In this document: piece by piece, positions 1 to 6,989 of the stretch | How the letters are laid out: each line of letters begins with the position of its first letter | How positions within the stretch are numbered: the stretch's first letter is position 1 | Assembly: GCA_002404515.1 (NCBI GenBank) | Contig: DHJV01000146.1 | Coordinates: 3,145 to 12,121 of the forward strand | DNA from: Lachnospiraceae bacterium UBA4711 | Lineage (GTDB): Bacteria > Bacillota > Clostridia > Lachnospirales > Lachnospiraceae | Length of the DNA: 8,977 nucleotides | Reading direction: 5' to 3' | Program-made: the position numbers and the translations under genes | Notes under the pieces: model-generated | Database searches by the model: none | Seen by the model: the letters and a program-made list of their open reading frames with translations, nothing else | Told to the model about the DNA's origin: nothing

Positions 1-671
1 CCAGGTTTTAGCATCGTGACGACCTGCTCCAAGATGCTTCGTTGCAGATCGGCAAACAGTTGATTGCCGTTATTCTCCCATGCAGTGATCATAGATACGG
101 ATTTGCGGAACATGCCTTCTCCGGAGCATGGTGCATCGATCAGAATCTTATCAAAATATTCGTGGAAACGTTCGGCTAATTTGTAAGGTGCTTCGCTGAT
201 GATCAGCGCATTCTCCACGCCAAAGACCTCTAAGTTCTTCAGTAATGCTTTCGCGCGCGAAGCACTGATATCGTTCGATACAAGCAGACCGGTTCCGTGT
301 AATTTCGCCGCAAGCTCGGTTGATTTGCCGCCCGGTGCGGCACAGATATCAAGCACACGGTCTCCTGCTTCCACAGGCAGTACATTTGCCGGTGTCATGG
401 CAGAAGGCTCCTGAATATAGTAAAGCCCTGCAAAATAATATGGATGCTTGGATGGTTTATCCAAGGTCTCGTCGTAGTAAAATCCATTTTCACACCATGG
501 AACCGGGCGCAGATGAAATGGATTGATCTTCAGAAACTCTTCCACTGAAATCTTCATCGTGTTGATGCGGATGCCGTGATACATCGGCTGATCGAGGCAC
601 GCCGCATACGAATCATAATCGTCCTGCAGAAGTGTTCGCATATTCTGTTCAAAAGTAATCGGTAATTCCAT
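1..671 (-). CDS. rsmF: RsmF/RsmB-family rRNA m5C methyltransferase, 3' end beyond window
   Basis: Partial gene: the first 223 codons are present and the frame stays open to the left edge. The product resembles NOL1/NOP2/Sun-type, SAM-dependent cytosine-5 rRNA methyltransferases, which act on 16S rRNA in the cytoplasm. Residues 1-90 form the N-terminal substrate-side region, with the family-typical stretches GIRINTMK (33-40) and YYIQEPSAM (84-92). The SAM-binding motif I is LDICAAPGGKS (107-117). Motif IV is DAPCSGEGMF (179-188), with Cys182. The second conserved Cys (motif VI) would lie outside the window. The ATG at 671-669 follows the hflX stop after one base, with AAAGGG about 10 nt upstream inside hflX, so translation is probably coupled. 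Assignment to RsmF rather than another RsmB/NOP paralogue rests on N-terminal similarity from memory; the C-terminal domains that would settle it are not visible. Confidence 0.88.
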   Translation of the reverse strand, partial: MELPITFEQNMRTLLQDDYDSYAACLDQPMYHGIRINTMKISVEEFLKINPFHLRPVPWCENGFYYDETLDKPSKHPYYFAGLYYIQEPSAMTPANVLPVEAGDRVLDICAAPGGKSTELAAKLHGTGLLVSNDISASRAKALLKNLEVFGVENALIISEAPYKLAERFHEYFDKILIDAPCSGEGMFRKSVSMITAWENNGNQLFADLQRSILEQVVTMLKP

Positions 672-672
672 G

Positions 673-1908
673 TTATAGTAGCCCTTTCGTGCCTGCATCG
701 ACATACGCGCGGACGAAGATGCCGTCCTCGCGGTATTCCTCTTCTAACAGATTGCCTGATTTGCGGATCTGCTGGATCACACCTGCCTTGGTGTATGGAA
801 TCGTCTGTTCGATATAAATGCGGCTCTGGTTGATAATTTCTGCAAGAATATCCGTAATCTTCTCAAATCCGGTCTCCTGCTTGGCAGAAATATATAAGGT
901 ATGATCTGCCTGAAAATCTTTGACAGCCGGGATTTCGTCCACTTTGTCTGTCTTGTTAAATAATGTGACAACTGGCTTATCCTTCACCCCTAACTCCCGT
1001 AACGTATCGTACACAGTTAAAATATGCAGATCTGCCTGTGGATTTGAGATATCAACGACATGCAGGATAATATCGGCAAACTTCGCTTCTTCTAACGTCG
1101 AGCGGAATGCGTCAATCAGATGATGCGGCAGCTTGCGGATAAACCCTACCGTATCCGTCAGGATGATTTCCTGTCCGTTCGGCAGCTTATAGTTCCGGGA
1201 GGTTGGATCAAGTGTTGCAAACAGCTTATCCTCCTCTAAGACACCAGCCTGCGTCATGTGATTCAACAAGGTTGACTTGCCGGCGTTCGTATAACCGACG
1301 ATCGATACGATCGGAATATGGCTGTTCAGACGCTGTTTGCGCATCACTTCGCGGTGTGCAATGTCATCCTTTAAGTCACTGGAGAGCTTCGCTATCCGTT
1401 CCCGGACGATCCGGCGGTCAACTTCAAGCTTCTTCTCGCCGGGACCTCTCGTACCGATACCGCCACCGAGACGGGATAATACCTGTCCCATGCCGATCAG
1501 ACGGTTGCTGCGGTATTTGAGCTGTGCCAGCTCTACCTGAAGCTTACCTTCGCGGGTTGTTGCGTGTTTTGCGAAAATATCCAGGATTACCATCGTACGG
1601 TCCATGACCTTTGTATCTAATTCCTGCTCCAGATTCTTCATCTGGATGGGAGATAATTCATCATCACACACAACGCCGGTTGCACCAAGACGCTCCACCA
1701 TGTCTCGAAGCTCCTCGACTTTTCCGCTTCCTAGATAGGTTGCTTTTTCGATGGTATCTTTATTCTGGATCATGCGTCCAAGTGTCTCGGCACCGGCAGT
1801 TGCTGCCAGCTCCTCCAATTCATCCAGATTGGCTGGAACCTGTTCCCCATTATCCAGATCAACCGCAAACAGAATGACCTTTTCAATTTCTTCTTTGTTC
1901 TCGTACAT
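673..1908 (-). CDS. hflX: GTPase HflX
   Basis: Ribosome-associated GTPase of the Obg-HflX superfamily. Known family members bind the 50S subunit and split stalled or heat-damaged ribosomes. The protein has 411 residues. The N-terminal HflX domain (about 1-150) ends in the signature GGGIGTRGPGEKKLE (148-162), followed by a helical linker. The GTPase domain shows G1 GYTNAGKS (205-212), G3 DTVG (252-255), G4 NKTD (318-321) and G5 SAK (341-343). A short C-terminal region follows and ends around residue 411. The start at 1908 has AAAAGGAT about 6 nt upstream. The gene ends 1 bp before the rsmF-like ATG, so two genes acting on ribosomes or rRNA are tightly linked. Thirty-five bp separate it from the TPR gene upstream, with no visible terminator. 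It uses TTA, AAG and GAG codons freely, unlike the 5' part of thiC. Confidence 0.96.
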   Translation of the reverse strand: MYENKEEIEKVILFAVDLDNGEQVPANLDELEELAATAGAETLGRMIQNKDTIEKATYLGSGKVEELRDMVERLGATGVVCDDELSPIQMKNLEQELDTKVMDRTMVILDIFAKHATTREGKLQVELAQLKYRSNRLIGMGQVLSRLGGGIGTRGPGEKKLEVDRRIVRERIAKLSSDLKDDIAHREVMRKQRLNSHIPIVSIVGYTNAGKSTLLNHMTQAGVLEEDKLFATLDPTSRNYKLPNGQEIILTDTVGFIRKLPHHLIDAFRSTLEEAKFADIILHVVDISNPQADLHILTVYDTLRELGVKDKPVVTLFNKTDKVDEIPAVKDFQADHTLYISAKQETGFEKITDILAEIINQSRIYIEQTIPYTKAGVIQQIRKSGNLLEEEYREDGIFVRAYVDAGTKGLL

Positions 1909-1943
1909 AGAATATCCTTTTAGTTTACATAAATAAATTATTG

Positions 1944-2870
1944 TTACTCTGACACGCTGGAATTCTCCGGCTCAGAATACAGGTGATAACGATCATTGAC
2001 AGGAACTTCATTTACATTCACACGGGTATCCAGATAGGCATATAGATCCTGTCCTTTCTGATCTTCCGGATATCTGGCAATATAGGAAGTGGCACGTGAA
2101 AATGCTTCGGTATAGTTTTGCAGTTCTTTATAGCACATGATCTCTGCATATAAAATCTCCTGCAGATAGTTACTGTCTCCAGCAGATTCGCCCTGTGCCA
2201 GATAAGTTAACGCCTGATTATAGTCTTTGGTTTCATAATAATAGGATGCATATTTATAATTCACATATGCATCAATTCCATGATAGTTTGCGTAGATATC
2301 CAGATACTCTTTCATCTTATCGTAGCTTTTCTGGTTTTCATAACAGATGGCTGCATAGATGCTGATATCTTTATGCCCGTTTTCCACTGCCTTTGTGAAA
2401 GTCGCGACAGTTGAAACATAATCTCCGCGCTGATAATTGCCAAGTGCATGAGAAAGATCTGACAGATAGGAAAGCTGTTCCTTGTCGTATTTGGAAGCCG
2501 GGTATTTTTTCTGGATATCCAGATAGGTCAGCTCCGCATCGGAAAACAGTTGGAGCTGCATCATGCAGTCCGCTTCATACAGCAGGATATCGACATTGAT
2601 GGAGTCTGAAAACCATTGTTTTTCTGCATAAGCTTCCTTGAATTTGTCCAAAGCTTCCTGATAGTTTCCCGCTTCATAGAGAGAAACCGCTTCCTTGCGG
2701 ATGCTTTTTTTGTGTGAAAATATATTTACACACACAATGATAAATGCAAGGAGCATGACGCCAAGACAGATCAGGTGGAAACGGCGGACGCGCCGCTTTC
2801 GTTCCCGTCTGCGGCGTGCCATCTCCCGTTCGTATGGTCCTTTTTTCATATGTTTATCTGGTTTACTCAT
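1944..2870 (-). CDS. Membrane-anchored TPR-repeat protein of unknown function
   Basis: I do not recognise a named family. The 308-residue product has a strongly basic N-terminal tail (Arg/Lys-rich, about 9-30), one hydrophobic segment (about 31-51, predicted to span the membrane once, N-terminus in) and a large outer domain. From about residue 60 that domain reads as helical tetratricopeptide-like repeats, for example LYEAGNYQEALDKFKEAY (64-81), and later stretches of the type YNQALTYLAQGE and YTEAFSRATSYIARYP. The last 25 or so residues are polar and look disordered. TPR domains usually bind proteins, so this may be a scaffold at the outer face of the membrane; the partner is unknown. The ATG at 2870 has only a weak purine stretch (AGAAAG) upstream. 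It lies 22 bp after the VanY-like gene and 35 bp before hflX, and all three are probably cotranscribed. Confidence 0.85.
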   Translation of the reverse strand: MSKPDKHMKKGPYEREMARRRRERKRRVRRFHLICLGVMLLAFIIVCVNIFSHKKSIRKEAVSLYEAGNYQEALDKFKEAYAEKQWFSDSINVDILLYEADCMMQLQLFSDAELTYLDIQKKYPASKYDKEQLSYLSDLSHALGNYQRGDYVSTVATFTKAVENGHKDISIYAAICYENQKSYDKMKEYLDIYANYHGIDAYVNYKYASYYYETKDYNQALTYLAQGESAGDSNYLQEILYAEIMCYKELQNYTEAFSRATSYIARYPEDQKGQDLYAYLDTRVNVNEVPVNDRYHLYSEPENSSVSE

Positions 2871-2892
2871 ATACTTTTTATCTTTCTATATT

Positions 2893-3927
2893 CTAATTTA
2901 AAATATCCAATGGATTTTCGCTTGTTGCTTCCGTTGTTGCTTCCGTTGTTGCTTCCGTTGTCGCTTCGGTTGTTGCGCCAGGATCTTCGGCTGTCACAGC
3001 GGTTGGATCAACTGCTGGTGTCGCAGAGGTTGCAGTTGCTGTGGATACGGAACCACCGTTTACCAGAGTATAAAACTCTTCCAGTGTCAGGTTGTTCGTT
3101 GTCATAAATACAGCCGCATCTCTTCCGACATAACGGAAATGCCAAGGCTCAAAATTATGTCCTGTAATGCTTTCCTTGCCTTCCGGATAACGGACGATGA
3201 AGCCGAAAGAAGAACAATTCTGCATCAGCCACTGGTTCGTTGGAAGCTGCGATACAACTGCCGGATCTAACTCTGCAACATCATGCGCTGTTACGTCAAA
3301 TGCAAGACCGGTTGCGTATTCTCCACTGCCTTCGGTGTCGGCGCTGATATAGCCACCCTTGATCGTATACTCACTTCCGGCAGCGTTACATGCCTCCAGC
3401 ATTGCAAGCAGGTCGTTGTAGATGCGTTCATCTACGATATAACCACTGTTCAGTGTATGCTGTTCAAAGGTATATCCATCCGGGATCGGATTTGTATCAT
3501 TGACAAGCATCAGGTAATCCGGATTGTTCTGATAGATATAGGTTGCCTGTTCACGCAGAACTGCCTGCGGATCAACTTCTTCCGTTGTGGAAGCCTCGCT
3601 GGTTGCTTCGGTAGTCGTAGCGGTGGTATCCTTTTTCTTACCAGAGATTCCGTGAATCAGCAGAATCAGCAAGATAATAAAGATCACAACGCCCAGCACG
3701 GTGTAAAACAGCAAACTGTAATCGCCCGCCTTCATATGTTTTTTCACTCTGCGGATATGTCTGCGGATAATCTTGTAAAGTCTGCGGAACAGCTTTTTCA
3801 GATGCTTATAGACAAACTTTGCAAATACCCCAATGTAGTGAAACAAATATGCAAAAAATAATCCTATGCCCTGAAAAAATACTTTTGCATATTTTTTAAT
3901 GTTTTCCCAAACTTCGTTTTTTTCCAT
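2893..3927 (-). CDS. Membrane-anchored M15/VanY-like peptidase-fold protein with altered zinc site
   Basis: A 344-residue protein related to D-alanyl-D-alanine carboxypeptidases of family M15B (VanY/DacB), which trim peptidoglycan stem peptides outside the cell. It has a basic, partly hydrophobic N-terminal region (1-70), a clear membrane segment (about 71-92), a Thr/Glu-rich linker (100-120), the M15-like domain (about 130-290) and a low-complexity tail with TTEA repeats (319-335). Family landmarks are ATGLAFDV (205-212), IVRYPEGKESITGH (244-257) and EPWHFRYVG (260-268), giving Asp211, Glu260 and His263. The first zinc ligand, normally His of SxHxxGxAxD, is Tyr204. The usual SGYR motif reads GGYI (191-194), and the stretch between these motifs is much shorter than usual. 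Catalysis is therefore doubtful. I chose the ATG at 3927 because GGGAGG lies 6 nt upstream; an in-frame ATG at 3957 lies inside thiC and has no ribosome site. Confidence 0.88.
   Translation of the reverse strand: MEKNEVWENIKKYAKVFFQGIGLFFAYLFHYIGVFAKFVYKHLKKLFRRLYKIIRRHIRRVKKHMKAGDYSLLFYTVLGVVIFIILLILLIHGISGKKKDTTATTTEATSEASTTEEVDPQAVLREQATYIYQNNPDYLMLVNDTNPIPDGYTFEQHTLNSGYIVDERIYNDLLAMLEACNAAGSEYTIKGGYISADTEGSGEYATGLAFDVTAHDVAELDPAVVSQLPTNQWLMQNCSSFGFIVRYPEGKESITGHNFEPWHFRYVGRDAAVFMTTNNLTLEEFYTLVNGGSVSTATATSATPAVDPTAVTAEDPGATTEATTEATTEATTEATSENPLDILN
2924..2971 (-). repeat. 12-bp tandem repeat encoding TTEA units
   Basis: Three perfect copies of a 12-bp unit (plus strand GTTGCTTCCGTT) at 2924-2959 and a fourth copy with two mismatches at 2960-2971. 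They encode the Thr-Thr-Glu-Ala repeats near the C-terminus of the VanY-like protein. The unit is a multiple of three, so copy changes keep frame. A similar Thr/Glu/Ala-rich stretch follows the membrane segment of the same protein. Confidence 0.9.
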
Positions 3928-3943
3928 AAGTACCCTCCCATTT

Positions 3944-5245
3944 TTATAAGATGTCAATGTATTCTCCTGCTAATGCTTTATTCATGCTTCGCACGGCGCA
4001 GAACTTTCCGCACATCGAGCATGTATCTTCATGCTCCGGACTTCTGTCTGCACGGATGGCTTTGGCAGTTTCGGGATCTAATGCACACTCCCACTGCTTG
4101 TCCCAGTCTAATACACGACGGGCATCTGCCATTTTATCATCGATATCACGTGCTCCGCGCACGCCCTTTGCGATATCGGCTGCATGTGCGGCAATCTTCG
4201 ATGCGATGATTCCCTGCTTGACATCATCGACATTTGGCAATGCCAGATGCTCTGCGGGTGTTACATAGCATAAGAAAGCGGCGCCTGCCTGTGCGGCGAT
4301 CGCACCACCGATGGCGGCGGTAATATGGTCATAGCCCGGTGCAATATCCGTAACCAATGGTCCTAATACATAGAAAGGTGCGCCGTGGCAAAGGCGTTTT
4401 TCAATCTTCATGTTGGCAGCGATTTCTGTCAATACCATATGGCCCGGGCCTTCAATCATGACTTGTACATTGTGTTCCCAAGCCCGTTTCGTCAATTCGC
4501 CGAGCGTAATCAATTCTTCAATCTGAGCAGCGTCTGTCGAGTCATGTGTACAGCCAGGACGGCAGGCATCGCCAAGGCTCAGCGTAACGTCATATTTTTC
4601 ACAAATATCCAGCAAACGGTCGTACTGTTCATAGAACGGGTTTTCCTGGTTGTTCATTTCCATCCAGGCAAACAGCAGCGAACCGCCGCGGGATACGACA
4701 TTGGTCAGACGCGGGTTGCGTTTGATGCGTTCTGCAGTCTTGCGGTTCATGCCGCAGTGAATGGTCATGAAATCTACGCCGTCTTCTGCATGCTGTTCGA
4801 CAACAGAGAAAAATTCATCAGCCGTAATATCTTTCAAGTCTTTATCCAGCATACCAACAGCATCATACATCGGAACCGTGCCAATCATAGCCGTAGACAT
4901 ACCTACGAGTTTGCGGCGGAATTCCCGTGTTTTTCCAAAGTTACTCAAATCCATGATAGCTTCGGCTTTCATGTTGATTGCATTCTGTACTTTTTCCAAT
5001 TCTTCTTCGTGGTTGTTGTGTTCCGGAGAAACGCCGAGGTTGACGTTGATTTTGGTGCGGCAGTCCTGGCCGACAGCTTCCGGAGACAAGCTCGTGTGCA
5101 GTTTATTGGCAGGAATAGCTACTTTGCCTTCTGCAATCAGCTGCATCAATTTTTTCATCGGCATTTTTTCTTTTTCTGCGACAATTTTCATCTGCGGCGT
5201 AACAATCCCCTTACGGGCAGCATCCATTTGTGTTGTGTAATCCAT
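3944..5245 (-). CDS. thiC: Phosphomethylpyrimidine synthase ThiC (apparent mosaic gene)
   Basis: Radical SAM enzyme of thiamine synthesis that rearranges 5-aminoimidazole ribotide into HMP phosphate in the cytosol. The protein has 433 residues, near-normal for the shorter ThiC form without the long N-terminal domain of proteobacteria. Seen motifs are MDLSNFGKTREFRRKL (98-113), IHCGMNRKT (162-170), SRGGSLLFAWM (185-195), SLGDACRPGCTHDSTD (223-238), EGPGHM (265-270) and CHGAPFYVLGPLVTDIAPGYDH (286-307). The C-terminal cluster motif is CSMCGKFC (Cys409, 412, 416), a CX2CX3C spacing like anaerobic clostridial ThiC rather than CX2CX4C. The ATG at 5245 has AGGAGG 9 nt upstream; a longer reading from 5326 would start inside the riboswitch terminator. 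A TPP riboswitch controls it. Codon use changes sharply after codon 293 (near 4366): TTA Leu, GAG Glu and AAG Lys appear only or mainly after that point, suggesting two parental genes. Confidence 0.96.
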   Translation of the reverse strand: MDYTTQMDAARKGIVTPQMKIVAEKEKMPMKKLMQLIAEGKVAIPANKLHTSLSPEAVGQDCRTKINVNLGVSPEHNNHEEELEKVQNAINMKAEAIMDLSNFGKTREFRRKLVGMSTAMIGTVPMYDAVGMLDKDLKDITADEFFSVVEQHAEDGVDFMTIHCGMNRKTAERIKRNPRLTNVVSRGGSLLFAWMEMNNQENPFYEQYDRLLDICEKYDVTLSLGDACRPGCTHDSTDAAQIEELITLGELTKRAWEHNVQVMIEGPGHMVLTEIAANMKIEKRLCHGAPFYVLGPLVTDIAPGYDHITAAIGGAIAAQAGAAFLCYVTPAEHLALPNVDDVKQGIIASKIAAHAADIAKGVRGARDIDDKMADARRVLDWDKQWECALDPETAKAIRADRSPEHEDTCSMCGKFCAVRSMNKALAGEYIDIL

Positions 5246-5294
5246 GAGTAAAATCCTCCTAACCATAAAAACAACATAGCAACAAAAAGAACAT

Positions 5295-5323
5295 AAAAAA
5301 AGCTCACCCTCACAGGCAAGCTT
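5295..5323 (-). terminator. Intrinsic terminator of the thiC riboswitch
   Basis: On the minus strand AAGCTTGCC (5323-5315) pairs fully, with two G-U wobbles, with GGTGAGCTT (5308-5300) around a 6-nt loop. A run of T residues follows (stem-end Ts plus 5299-5295). The 5' arm of this hairpin can instead pair with AAGCT in the 3' strand of riboswitch P1 (5339-5335), giving an antiterminator that excludes both P1 and the terminator. This is the expected layout for TPP-induced transcription termination upstream of thiC. Confidence 0.88.
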
Positions 5324-5333
5324 CATGCACTGT

Positions 5334-5424
5334 CAGCTTCCCTACGTCGGCATTATCCGAATCAGGTAAAAAAGGGACCAGTGCCAATCCAAACACTATC
5401 TCAGCCATACAGCGCCCCTAGCTT
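5334..5424 (-). ncRNA. TPP riboswitch (THI element)
   Basis: The leader of thiC contains the conserved blocks of the thiamine pyrophosphate aptamer in order on the minus strand: GGGGCGCTG at the 5' side (about 5420-5412), CTGAGAT (5404-5398), ACCTGAT (5367-5361), GGATAATGCC and TAGGGAA (5344-5338). P1 can form from AGCT (5424-5421) with AGCT (5337-5334). High TPP would stabilise P1 and favour the terminator just downstream; low TPP frees the P1 3' strand for the antiterminator. Location directly before thiC fits the known regulon. Confidence 0.96.
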
Positions 5425-5442
5425 TATATTCTCTTTATGTCC

Positions 5443-5471
5443 ATTATAGTACATATTGCATCATAATGCAA
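5443..5471 (-). promoter_or_regulatory. Predicted sigma-A-type promoter of thiC
   Basis: A consensus -10 TATAAT (5448-5443) lies 17 bp downstream of TTGCAT (5471-5466), a partial match to the -35 consensus. Transcription would start near 5436, about a dozen bases before the riboswitch. The -35 lies inside a perfect inverted repeat (see separate entry). Confidence 0.75.
5456..5471. repeat. Inverted repeat overlapping the thiC -35
   Basis: Perfect palindrome TTGCATCATAATGCAA with 6-bp arms and a 4-bp centre. One arm coincides with the proposed -35 box and the other lies in the promoter spacer. It could be an operator for a repressor, or only a weak hairpin between the DUF4911-type gene and thiC, where no intrinsic terminator with a T tract is visible. 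The role is inferred and unproven. Confidence 0.5.
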
Positions 5472-5496
5472 CTCATACGCCCTGTACGGAAATGGT

Positions 5497-5742
5497 TTAG
5501 CAGCAATCTACGCGGTACTGCACGGCTTCATCATAGGGCAGGATGGCAACTGAAAACGGCAAGGACTGCAGGATATCTCGTGTCATCGCTGCCGTATCCG
5601 CCGTAGTCCGTACAAAGCCTACGCCGGCTTTGCCGTCCAGTGCCGTAACGACGCCCAAGTATTCATAGCCTTCTATAATGCGTGTGACAAACGTCATTTC
5701 ACTGGGCGGAATGCGAAAATACACCCATTCCGGATCAAGCAT
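5497..5742 (-). CDS. Small DUF4911-type protein
   Basis: An 81-residue protein of unknown function. It has no signal peptide or membrane segment and looks like a compact alpha/beta domain: an N-terminal strand (WVYFRIPP, 6-13), a central hydrophobic segment around YLGVVTALD and a helix-like stretch TAAMTRDILQSLP, ending in two Cys. From memory it resembles the DUF4911 family, which I associate mainly with Negativicutes and with this position behind a U32 gene; a profile search would settle it. The ATG at 5742 overlaps the trhP stop by 8 nt and has GGGAGGTGG upstream inside trhP, so it is translated together with trhP. Its place at the end of the tRNA-modification operon suggests a linked role, but that is only inference. 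Confidence 0.8.
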   Translation of the reverse strand: MLDPEWVYFRIPPSEMTFVTRIIEGYEYLGVVTALDGKAGVGFVRTTADTAAMTRDILQSLPFSVAILPYDEAVQYRVDCC

Positions 5743-6967
5743 GGCGGGCCACCTCCCGGCGCATCATGCTGTAAGGTTCCAGCGGCGTATCCATATATAT
5801 GCCTACCAGCTGCTGGGGATGACGTGCTGCATCCAAGTCCTGCCCGTTGTCATCGACAATTCGCTGAATCGTATGCTGAACCAGCGTGCCTTTAGGCTGC
5901 AAAAATTCTACGGTCTGCCCCAGTTTAAAATAGTTGCGCTGTTCTATCCAGGCAATATGCCGCTCTGCATCATAAGACCGAACCATGCCGATAAATTCAT
6001 GCGTCTGCGTATTGCTGGAATGGCTGTACACCTGGTCAGCTTCAGTCGGGCGCGATACGGAAAAGCCGCGCGTATAAGGACGGTGCGAAATTTTTTCCAG
6101 CTCGGCGACCCATTCCGGCAGTACACGGAAATGCTGGGGATCTCTTTCATAGGCATCCAGTGCCTGTCTGTATACTTTAACGACTGTGGCAACATAGTGT
6201 GCGCTCTTCATCCGGCCTTCAATTTTCAAACTGCTAAGGCCTGCCTGATATAAATCAGGAATATACGGCAGCAGGCACAAATCCTTGGAATTGAAGATGT
6301 ACGTTCCCCGTTCATCTTCTACGACAGGAAAATACTGTCCCGGCCGTTTTTCTTCGACGACATTGTATTTAAAGCGGCAGCACTGCACGCACTGGCCGCG
6401 GTTGGAATCCCGGTTCTGCGTAAAATAGTTGCTGAGAAGGCAGCGGCCTGAATAGGAAATACACATTGCACCATGAACAAAACCTTCCAATTCAACAGGC
6501 ACTGCATCATGAATTTCTTTTATATCTTTCAGACTCACTTCTCTAGCCATGACGACCCGTTTGGCTCCATTATCATACCAAAATTTAGCCGACGCCCAGT
6601 TTGTCGTGTTGGCCTGCGTCGAAATATGAATCGGCAAATCCGGTACGACTTGCCGGGCAATGCTGAAAATTCCCGGGTCAGCAATTAAGATGGCATCCGC
6701 ATGAATATCATACAAATACCTCAAATAATCAGGCAGTCCTTTTAAATCTGCATTGTGCGGGAAAATATTCACGGTGACGTGGACTCGTTTTCCCAGCGAA
6801 TGGGCATAGGCAACAGCCTCTTTTAATTCTTCTTCCGAAAAATTATCGCTGAAAGCCCGCAGCCCAAAGGATTTACCACCTAAATAAACGGCGTCAGCCC
6901 CATATAAAAAAGCCAATTTCATTTTATCCATATTGCCGGCCGGTGCCAGCAGTTCCATCTTTTGCAT
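5735..6967 (-). CDS. trhP: U32-family tRNA uridine hydroxylation protein TrhP
   Basis: Peptidase-U32-family protein related to E. coli YegQ (TrhP) and B. subtilis YrrN/YrrO. Despite the name, these proteins are needed for prephenate-dependent formation of 5-hydroxyuridine at tRNA position 34. The N-terminal part is barrel-like (LLAPAGNMDKMKLAF near the start, ISTQANTTNW at about 115-124). The U32 signature EGFVHGAMCISYSGRCLLS occupies 161-179, with Cys169 and Cys176. Further cysteines at 193, 196 and 197 may help hold an Fe-S cluster. A SLKIEGRMKSAHYVA block and a C-terminal domain follow, giving 410 residues in all. I chose the ATG at 6967 because AAAGGA lies about 10 nt upstream; GTG 6991 and ATG 6988 are in frame but the ribosome site lies after them. 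B. subtilis has two adjacent paralogues, whereas only one is present here. The trmR gene precedes it and the DUF4911-type gene overlaps its end. Confidence 0.88.
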   Translation of the reverse strand: MQKMELLAPAGNMDKMKLAFLYGADAVYLGGKSFGLRAFSDNFSEEELKEAVAYAHSLGKRVHVTVNIFPHNADLKGLPDYLRYLYDIHADAILIADPGIFSIARQVVPDLPIHISTQANTTNWASAKFWYDNGAKRVVMAREVSLKDIKEIHDAVPVELEGFVHGAMCISYSGRCLLSNYFTQNRDSNRGQCVQCCRFKYNVVEEKRPGQYFPVVEDERGTYIFNSKDLCLLPYIPDLYQAGLSSLKIEGRMKSAHYVATVVKVYRQALDAYERDPQHFRVLPEWVAELEKISHRPYTRGFSVSRPTEADQVYSHSSNTQTHEFIGMVRSYDAERHIAWIEQRNYFKLGQTVEFLQPKGTLVQHTIQRIVDDNGQDLDAARHPQQLVGIYMDTPLEPYSMMRREVARHA

Positions 6968-6989
6968 GTTCGTTTTTATCCTTTCCATC
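6955..6989. repeat. 35-bp direct repeat, copy at the trhP start
   Basis: Exact copy of 7029-7063, in the same orientation, with 39 bp between them. This copy holds the ribosome-binding region (AAAGGA) and first codons (ATG CAA AAG ATG) of trhP. Confidence 0.95.

Noticed and set aside
2924..2971. Tandem repeat as a regulatory or mobile element
   Set aside because: It is in frame inside the VanY-like gene and is explained by the TTEA low-complexity tail of the protein.
3283..3861. 192-codon plus-strand open frame opposite the VanY-like gene
   Set aside because: Antisense shadow; the minus-strand gene has a strong ribosome site and clear M15 landmarks.
3928..3957. 10-residue extension of the VanY-like protein from 3957
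   Set aside because: It would start inside thiC without a ribosome site; GGGAGG lies 6 nt before the ATG at 3927.
4385..5251. 288-codon plus-strand open frame opposite thiC
   Set aside because: It lies fully antisense to the strongly conserved thiC, its translation is low-quality (Phe/His/Arg-rich shadow), and it has no recognisable domain or supported start.
5246..5326. N-terminal extension of thiC from an ATG at 5326
   Set aside because: This start lies at the edge of the riboswitch terminator hairpin. The extension is Cys/Phe-rich and unlike ThiC, and the AGGAGG before 5245 fixes the start there.
5678..6253. 191-codon plus-strand open frame opposite trhP
   Set aside because: Antisense to the conserved U32 coding region, with no domain or ribosome site that would compete.
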